Shown here piece by piece: positions 15,671 through 20,698 of a DNA stretch of 20,698 nt. Every line of letters begins with the position of its first letter. Within the stretch, counting starts at the first letter, position 1. The notes under the pieces are model-generated. The model did not search any database, was not told where the DNA came from, and saw nothing but the letters and a program-made list of their open reading frames with translations. The DNA lies in contig DATDPZ010000207.1 in assembly GCA_035292525.1 (NCBI GenBank), positions 1 to 20,698 on the forward strand, in the 5' to 3' direction. Source of the DNA: VBAS01 sp035292525. GTDB lineage: Bacteria > Bacteroidota > Bacteroidia > Chitinophagales > Chitinophagaceae. The translations under genes and the position numbers were made by a program.

Positions 15671-16234
15671 ATGAATATAGAAATCATTTCAGGAAGTCCC
15701 CGTATCAACAGCGTAAGCAGAAGAGTTAGTTTATACCTTAATAACTGGCTAAAAAATAATTCAGATCATGACGTAAATATGATTGATCTCATAAACAGTA
15801 ATCTTCCGCCGGTGCAATCCGTTTTTGTTTCAGTGGATAAAACACCCGAAGAATATAAACCTTTGGCCCGGCGTATGTTTAATGCGGATGCATTTATCCT
15901 GGTCACCCCGGAATATAATGGCAGCTATTCACCGGCATTAAAAAACCTGCTGGATCATTTTCCAAAACAACATCATAAACCATTTGGAATTGTAACTGCA
16001 TCTCCCGGCGCCATGGGTGGCATACGTGCCTCACAACAAATGCTGCAATTAGTGCCCGCACTGTTTGGCATTGCATCACCCTATATGCTGATCGTACCTG
16101 CGGTTGATAAGAAATTTGATGAGGAAGGAAATTTGCTGGAAGAAAGTTTTTATAAAAGTGTACATAATTTTATTTCAGAGTTTTTATGGCTGGCAGAAAA
16201 CCTGGTAAAAGAAAAAGAAATCCTGAATATTTAA
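15671..16234 (+). CDS. NAD(P)H-dependent FMN reductase / flavodoxin-like quinone reductase
   Basis: A 187-residue cytosolic flavoprotein of the NADPH-dependent FMN reductase family (PF03358). The FMN phosphate loop is ISGSPRINSVSRR (6-18). PEYNGSYSPALKNLLDHF (80-97) is the flavin/ring-binding signature, and SPGAMGGIRASQQMLQ (111-126) is the third family motif. Such enzymes reduce free flavin, quinones or azo/chromate compounds with NAD(P)H. The pirin gene begins 11 bases after its stop codon, and a second pirin follows, so a three-gene operon for redox or aromatic stress is likely. No clear promoter was found in the 177 bases upstream. Confidence 0.92.
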   Translation: MNIEIISGSPRINSVSRRVSLYLNNWLKNNSDHDVNMIDLINSNLPPVQSVFVSVDKTPEEYKPLARRMFNADAFILVTPEYNGSYSPALKNLLDHFPKQHHKPFGIVTASPGAMGGIRASQQMLQLVPALFGIASPYMLIVPAVDKKFDEEGNLLEESFYKSVHNFISEFLWLAENLVKEKEILNI

Positions 16235-16245
16235 ATCAGTTTAAT

Positions 16246-16962
16246 ATGAAATCAGTTTTACATAAAGCATTTACACGGGGTCATGCTGATCATGGATGGC
16301 TGGAATCCTATCACACGTTTAGCTTTGCAGGCTATCATCATCCGGAAAGAATTCATTTCGGCGCTTTAAGGGTATTAAATGATGATACCGTAGCCGGTGG
16401 TATGGGTTTTGGCACACATCCTCATGAGAACATGGAAATAATTTCTATCCCCACATCCGGTGATCTTGAACATAGGGACAGTATGGGAAATGTTCAGGTT
16501 ATCAGCGAGGGTGATGTACAAGTAATGAGTGCCGGCACCGGAATACAGCATGGGGAAAAAAATAAAAATGCCGATAAACCAGTAAAATTTTTTCAGATCT
16601 GGATCATTCCTGATAAAAAAAATGTAACGCCCAGGTATGATCAGAAAAATTTTACTGCGGCAGATAAAAAAAATAAATTTTTAACAGTTGTTTCTCCCAT
16701 GGGTAGCGATGATGGCGGCGTACAGATTCATCAGAATGCCTGGTTCAGCCTGGGAAATTTAGATAAGGACTTCAGCAGTACTTACAAATTAAGGAATGCT
16801 GAAAACGGAGTGTATGCTTTTGTCATTGAAGGCTCAGTAAATATTAACGGAGAAAGTCTTAACCGCAGAGACGGATTAGCCATCACAGAAACAAATGAAC
16901 TGGAGATAATTGCTAACAACGAATCAACGCTTTTACTAATGGAAGTTCCACTTTTAAATTAA
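16246..16962 (+). CDS. Pirin family protein, YhhW/YhaK type
   Basis: A 238-residue bicupin. The start at 16246 is preferred because MKSVLHKAFTRGHADHGWLESYHTFSFAGY is the normal beginning of the family; an upstream ATG at 16186 would add 20 residues without family likeness and overlap the FMN reductase gene. The metal site is complete: His58 and His60 in GTHPHENMEI, and His102 and Glu104 in GIQHGEKN, the same arrangement as E. coli YhhW, which has quercetin 2,3-dioxygenase activity in vitro. It lies 11 bases after the FMN reductase and 6 bases before a second pirin. Its physiological substrate is unknown; flavonoid or quinone oxidation is possible. Confidence 0.93.
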   Translation: MKSVLHKAFTRGHADHGWLESYHTFSFAGYHHPERIHFGALRVLNDDTVAGGMGFGTHPHENMEIISIPTSGDLEHRDSMGNVQVISEGDVQVMSAGTGIQHGEKNKNADKPVKFFQIWIIPDKKNVTPRYDQKNFTAADKKNKFLTVVSPMGSDDGGVQIHQNAWFSLGNLDKDFSSTYKLRNAENGVYAFVIEGSVNINGESLNRRDGLAITETNELEIIANNESTLLLMEVPLLN

Positions 16963-16968
16963 TGATTG

Positions 16969-17847
16969 ATGAAAAACAAATTAAAAACAATAGAAGCAAT
17001 TATTGCAGCCCCGGCTCCTCATATGGTGGGTGATGGTTTCAGGGTGCATAGTTTTTTTCCCGGCGGACGCATCAGCAATAAAAGAATGAGCCCTTTTTTT
17101 CTGATGGATTATGGTTCGAAAATTGAATTTGCTCCCAAAGACGAACCCCGCGGAGTGGGTGTTCATCCACATGCAGGTTTTGAAACAGTAACCATTGCCT
17201 ACCACGGAAAAATAGCTCATCATGACAGCGCAGGAAACAGTGGTATTATTGGCGAAGGGGATGTGCAGTGGATGACCGCCGGTTCGGGTTTACTGCATAA
17301 AGAATACCACGAAAAAGAATTCAGTAAATCAGGTGGCTTATTTCAGATGGTGCAACTCTGGGTAAACCTTCCGGCCAGTTTCAAAAAAACTGCGCCTAAA
17401 TACCAGGAAATAACCAATAACAAAATGGGAAGGTTTACATTACCTGGAGATAAAGGAATTGTCGAGGTCATCGCCGGTGAATTGAATGGGGTAAAAGGCC
17501 CGGCATCTACATTTACACCCATACATGTTTATAATGCAAGATTAAAAAAGCAGGCAACCTTAAATCTGAATTTTCCGGAAAACTATAACACCGGTTTATT
17601 GGTTATTGAAGGATCAATTTCCGTGAATGATCATCCTGCCCCGGCCGATCATTTTGTATTGTTAAAAAATGATGGTGACCAATTTGAAATAAAAGCAACG
17701 GAAGATGCTGTCGTTCTCATTTTATCCGGTGAACCAATTGATGAACCGATAGCTGCTTATGGCCCATTCCTGATGAATACCTGGGAAGAAGTAGAACAGG
17801 CTATCCGGGATGTGAACGAAGGAAAATTCGGGATACTTCAAGAGTAA
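16969..17847 (+). CDS. Pirin family protein (classical pirin type)
   Basis: A 292-residue bicupin. ATG at 16969 is taken as the start; a TTG one codon earlier is in frame but less likely. The N-terminal cupin shows HPHAGFETVTIAYHGKIAHHDSAGN, with His66 and His68, and GLLHKEYH, with His110 and Glu112 completing the metal site. PGGRISNKRMSPFFLMDYG is the usual pirin opening, and a C-terminal cupin ends with PIAAYGPFLMNTWEEVEQAIRDVNEGKFG, typical of the longer pirins. It is clearly different from its upstream neighbour, so this is an old paralogue pair and not a recent duplication. The two genes are 6 bases apart and probably translationally coupled. Confidence 0.93.
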   Translation: MKNKLKTIEAIIAAPAPHMVGDGFRVHSFFPGGRISNKRMSPFFLMDYGSKIEFAPKDEPRGVGVHPHAGFETVTIAYHGKIAHHDSAGNSGIIGEGDVQWMTAGSGLLHKEYHEKEFSKSGGLFQMVQLWVNLPASFKKTAPKYQEITNNKMGRFTLPGDKGIVEVIAGELNGVKGPASTFTPIHVYNARLKKQATLNLNFPENYNTGLLVIEGSISVNDHPAPADHFVLLKNDGDQFEIKATEDAVVLILSGEPIDEPIAAYGPFLMNTWEEVEQAIRDVNEGKFGILQE

Positions 17848-17914
17848 ATAGCACCGGTTTTACAGTTACCAACTTCGGGAAATTTATAAATGAGGATGAC
17901 GATTGTCTTACAAC

Positions 17915-18403
17915 TCATCGCTCCGGGTTTGCAGCTTTCTTCTCCATAAACTTCATCAAATTCTTCCTTGCATTTTTTTGCACTGCTCTTTTCATAAAAC
18001 CTGTCCAGCCAAACAAGATACCTTTCCAGCCCAGGGCCTGACCAATCCATGTACTTAACCGGAAGGCATCGCTGTGTTCGATGATCCTGCCGTCTTTCAG
18101 TTTCATAAATGCTTTGATATGATTAATCACTTTGTTTCCTGTTGTTGAAAAAGTATAACGGGCCGTCCATTTACAGGTAGCAAACTCTTCATCGAGCAAT
18201 TCAATAGCTGAAAATTCCAGCGTAAAATCTTTTGCATTCTTACAAAGCATTTCCCACATGGCCTTAGCTTCTTCTCCTTTCAATAAAAAGAATACGGGAT
18301 CATGAAAAACAATATCATCACTGTAGCAGTCCTGCATAGTTTTATAATCCAGCCGTTGAAAAGCTGTATAAAACCGTTCAATTACTTTTTTATTATCAAT
18401 CAT
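17915..18403 (-). CDS. SnoaL-like / nuclear transport factor 2 family protein
   Basis: A 162-residue small cytosolic protein of the NTF2-like superfamily. The opening VIERFYTAFQRLDYKTMQDCYSDDIVFHDPVF (8-38) is the classical SnoaL-like pattern, and TCKWTARYTFSTTGNKVINHIKAFMKLKDGRIIEHSDAF forms the curved sheet. Members include polyketide cyclases and other small-molecule isomerases, but most are uncharacterised. The C-terminus is unusual in being a basic tail (about residues 140-162) rich in Lys, Arg and Asn. The gene converges with the second pirin, with 67 bases between stop codons. It is divergent from the CocE-like hydrolase gene, with 82 bases between starts, so shared regulation is possible. 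Confidence 0.85.
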   Translation of the reverse strand: MIDNKKVIERFYTAFQRLDYKTMQDCYSDDIVFHDPVFFLLKGEEAKAMWEMLCKNAKDFTLEFSAIELLDEEFATCKWTARYTFSTTGNKVINHIKAFMKLKDGRIIEHSDAFRLSTWIGQALGWKGILFGWTGFMKRAVQKNARKNLMKFMEKKAANPER

Positions 18404-18485
18404 AAAATAGTTTAATATTGAAAAGGCAGAATGAGTATATTTATTCCGTTTCTTTCACAAAAAATCTGAACAAAACTAATTCATC

Positions 18486-20372
18486 ATGTTACGCAAATTA
18501 CTTCTGTCACCCGTTTTATTTTTTTTCATTTTTACTGCTGCACAAAACGAACAGGACAGTGCCTGGATCAGGGACAATTATATAAAACTGGAAAAATATA
18601 TCCCTATGCGGGATGGCATAAAACTTTTCACCGCCATTTATATGCCTAAAGATGCCAGTGAAAAACATCCGATACTGATGAACAGGACTCCTTATTCCTG
18701 CCGGCCCTATGGAGAAAACGAATGGAGAACATTCTGGAACAGTCATTGGAAATATTATTGCCGCGAAAACTATATCATCGTTATCCAGGACGTTAGAGGA
18801 AGATGGATGAGCGAAGGAGAGTTCGAAGATGTTCGTCCTTTTAATAAAAACAAAAAATCGAACACTGATGTGGATGAAGCCAGCGATACTTATGATGCAA
18901 TTGACTGGCTAATAAAAAATTTACCCAACAATAATGGCCAGGCAGGAGTCTTTGGTATTTCTTATCCCGGATTCTATTCCACGATGGCTGCCGCTTCCGG
19001 ACATCCGGCTTTAAAAGCAGTAAGCCCGCAGGCCCCCGTCACTGAATGGTTTTTGGGAGATGATTTTCATCATAACGGTGCATTTTTTCCAATGGACGGA
19101 TTTACTTTCTATTCCGGTTTTGGAAAACCGAGGCCAAAACCTACCAGTATTGGTTCACCCGGTTATACATTTCCAACTTTTGATAGTTATAAATTCTATT
19201 TAGAAACAGGTACTTTGAAAAACCTGGCAATCCTGATGGGTGATAGTATAAAATTCTGGCACGAAATGTATAAGCATCCAAATTATGATGACTGGTGGAA
19301 AGCAAGAGATGCGAGAAGAGCCATGTACAATATAAAACCTGCCATGCTGGTGGTGGGTGGTTTATTTGATGCAGAAGATTGTTATGGCGCCTGGAATCTA
19401 TATAAAGCAATTGAAAAACAAAACCCGGGAACCAATAATAAAATTGTAATGGGTCCCTGGAGCCATGGTCAATGGGCAAGAGGCGATGGCAGCAGCCTGG
19501 GAAATGTAAAATTTAATTCAAATACATCTGTATGGTACCAGAATAATATTGAACTTCCATTTTTCAATTATTATCTGAAAAATAAAGGAGATGATCCGAA
19601 ACTGGCGGAAGCTACAATATTTTTCAGCGGAGCAAACGAATGGAAATTTTTAAACCAATGGCCACCGGCCGGAATGAATTCAAAACAGATATACTTAGAA
19701 GCAGCTAATAAATTATCATGGAATAAGCCTGCGGCTAAAAATAGTTTTTCAGAATATATCAGCGATCCGGCAAAGCCTGTACCCTACACAGAAGATGTTC
19801 ATTTCAGCCGGACCACGGCTTATATGACCGATGACCAGCGTTTTGCTTCAAGAAGAACTGATGTGCTGACTTTCCAAACAGATATTTTAAATGAAGACCT
19901 GACTCTTGCCGGACCTGTCATTGCAGACCTGTTAGTAAGCATCTCGGGTACGGATGCAGATTTTGTCGTAAAGCTGATTGATGTTTTTCCGGACAAATTC
20001 AGTTATCCCGGTTCAGCGACTCCCCAGGGCCGGGGAGCCGGTGGCAGCTACCCCATGGGTGGTTACCAGATGCTGGTACGCGGAGAGATTATGCGGGGGA
20101 AATTCAGAAACAGTTTTGAAAATCCAACAGCCTTTACTCCCAACAAAATTGAAAAAGTAAAATTCGATTTGCCCGATGTGGCACATACTTTTAAAAAAGG
20201 TCACCGGCTGATGATCCAGATTCAAAGCAGTTGGTTTCCACTGGCAGACAGGAACCCGCAGAAATTTGTAAATATTTACGAAGCGGATATTTCAGACTTT
20301 CAAAAAGCAACTATAAAAATTCATCACGATGCAGCAAACAGCAGCAGCATCTGGTTGCCCATGTTGAAATAA
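18486..20372 (+). CDS. Secreted CocE/NonD family hydrolase (peptidase S15-like)
   Basis: A 628-residue alpha/beta hydrolase of the CocE / X-Pro dipeptidyl-peptidase (S15) group, which also includes glutaryl-7-ACA acylases. A hydrophobic signal peptide spans about 5-19 with likely cleavage around TAAQ. The N-terminal hydrolase fold contains VIQDVRGRWMSEGEFED (99-115), the nucleophile elbow GISYPG with Ser159, GGLFDAED with Asp295, and GPWSHGQW with His327, so the triad is complete. A C-terminal jelly-roll domain runs from about 445 to the end, including AGPVIADLLVSISGTDADFVVKLIDVFPD. It should hydrolyse an amide or ester bond outside the cytoplasm; peptide or acyl substrate cannot be decided. 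The probable GH20 gene begins 52 bases downstream on the same strand. Confidence 0.93.
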   Translation: MLRKLLLSPVLFFFIFTAAQNEQDSAWIRDNYIKLEKYIPMRDGIKLFTAIYMPKDASEKHPILMNRTPYSCRPYGENEWRTFWNSHWKYYCRENYIIVIQDVRGRWMSEGEFEDVRPFNKNKKSNTDVDEASDTYDAIDWLIKNLPNNNGQAGVFGISYPGFYSTMAAASGHPALKAVSPQAPVTEWFLGDDFHHNGAFFPMDGFTFYSGFGKPRPKPTSIGSPGYTFPTFDSYKFYLETGTLKNLAILMGDSIKFWHEMYKHPNYDDWWKARDARRAMYNIKPAMLVVGGLFDAEDCYGAWNLYKAIEKQNPGTNNKIVMGPWSHGQWARGDGSSLGNVKFNSNTSVWYQNNIELPFFNYYLKNKGDDPKLAEATIFFSGANEWKFLNQWPPAGMNSKQIYLEAANKLSWNKPAAKNSFSEYISDPAKPVPYTEDVHFSRTTAYMTDDQRFASRRTDVLTFQTDILNEDLTLAGPVIADLLVSISGTDADFVVKLIDVFPDKFSYPGSATPQGRGAGGSYPMGGYQMLVRGEIMRGKFRNSFENPTAFTPNKIEKVKFDLPDVAHTFKKGHRLMIQIQSSWFPLADRNPQKFVNIYEADISDFQKATIKIHHDAANSSSIWLPMLK

Positions 20373-20424
20373 ATTAATGAAAATATTTTCAAATAAATCA
20401 GTTCACTTGATTAATAAGAAAAAC

Positions 20425-20698
20425 ATGAAATCAATTTTCACTCTCACAGTTGTTTTATTGATAAATACTGAACTCTTTTCTCAGCTACCACCCCTCAACA
20501 TTATACCCCAACCGGTAGAAGTAAAACAAGGTAAAGGATATTATCCTGTAAAAAATAAATTGTCTGTCACATTCAGGGAAACTGGTGAAAAGAAAGATCC
20601 TCTTTTTAATTACCTGAGAGATCAGCTGAAATTACTTTACAATATCACTGTAGTAAAAGTGGTGGCAGAAAAAGATGCAGACCTGGTATTTCTTACAG
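20425..20698 (+). CDS. N-terminus of probable GH20 beta-N-acetylhexosaminidase (cut by window edge)
   Basis: An open frame runs from ATG 20425 to the end of the window (91 complete codons) without a stop. It starts with a signal peptide MKSIFTLTVVLLINTELFSQ, then NIIPQPVEVKQGKGYYPVKN, which is the usual opening of the GH20 N-terminal (20b) domain, and NYLRDQLKLLYNI, consistent with that alpha/beta domain. The catalytic barrel lies beyond the window. An in-frame ATG at 20377 would add 16 polar residues before the signal peptide, so 20425 is preferred. It would release terminal GlcNAc or GalNAc outside the cytoplasm. Function is an inference from the first domain only. Confidence 0.75.
   Translation, partial: MKSIFTLTVVLLINTELFSQLPPLNIIPQPVEVKQGKGYYPVKNKLSVTFRETGEKKDPLFNYLRDQLKLLYNITVVKVVAEKDADLVFLT

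Noticed and set aside
16186..16245. Upstream ATG start for the first pirin
   Set aside because: It adds 20 basic residues that overlap the FMN reductase gene in another frame; the family begins at the MKSVLHKA residues.
17895..17919. Hairpin at the junction of the convergent pirin and SnoaL-like genes
   Set aside because: GATGA/TCATC and TTGT/ACAA can pair, but with an asymmetric internal loop and no T run on either strand.
1..20698. CRISPR array, tRNA, rRNA, insertion sequence or phage genes
   Set aside because: No spaced identical repeats, cloverleaf, transposase or integrase motifs were seen on either strand; the heptad tracts are too short and degenerate to be CRISPR.

Overview
The window looks like the chromosome of a Bacteroidota bacterium, most likely a Chitinophagaceae-type organism. 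It is AT-rich, has A-rich rather than GGAGG-type leaders before start codons, and encodes many lipoprotein and Tat-type leaders. Its families (DUF1080, GMC plus subunit-3 dehydrogenase, NupG-like and FucP-like MFS, COG1082 TIM barrels) are typical of that phylum. Genus-level assignment is inference only.

Layout. A pyruvate kinase gene (40-1530, +) faces a small DUF1761 membrane protein gene (1586-2008, -). From 2127 to 12514 lies a divergent sugar-catabolic module around a 107-bp promoter region (5584-5690). The leftward arm encodes a Gfo/Idh/MocA oxidoreductase, a cytosolic TIM-barrel isomerase-like protein, a lipoprotein cytochrome c and a DUF1080 lipoprotein, and ends in a clear hairpin terminator (2081-2114). 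The rightward arm encodes a FucP-like MFS transporter, a NupG-like MFS transporter, an exported hydroxypyruvate-isomerase-like TIM barrel, a GMC flavoprotein dehydrogenase, its Tat/lipoprotein small subunit, and another exported TIM barrel. A DUF4198 gene follows.

The module fits a 3-keto-glycoside route. A periplasmic FAD dehydrogenase oxidises a glycoside at C3 and passes electrons to cytochrome c. The DUF1080 protein and exported TIM barrels cleave or hydrate the 3-keto sugar. MFS carriers import the products, and the cytosolic TIM barrel and Gfo/Idh enzyme isomerise or reduce them. This role is inferred from family membership and gene order; substrates cannot be read from the sequence.

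The right part holds cutC and a Tat-exported glycosylasparaginase (both -), an FMN-reductase/pirin/pirin operon (+), a SnoaL-like protein (-), a large secreted CocE/NonD (S15-type) hydrolase (+), and the first 91 codons of a probable GH20 beta-N-acetylhexosaminidase running off the right edge.

Non-coding structure includes two good minus-strand terminators, a weaker plus-strand hairpin, candidate TTTG/TAnnTTTG promoters, and three short seven-base-period repeat tracts. Each tract sits immediately upstream of a start codon. No tRNA, rRNA, CRISPR array, insertion sequence or phage gene was seen, and no gene-free stretch exceeds 300 bases.
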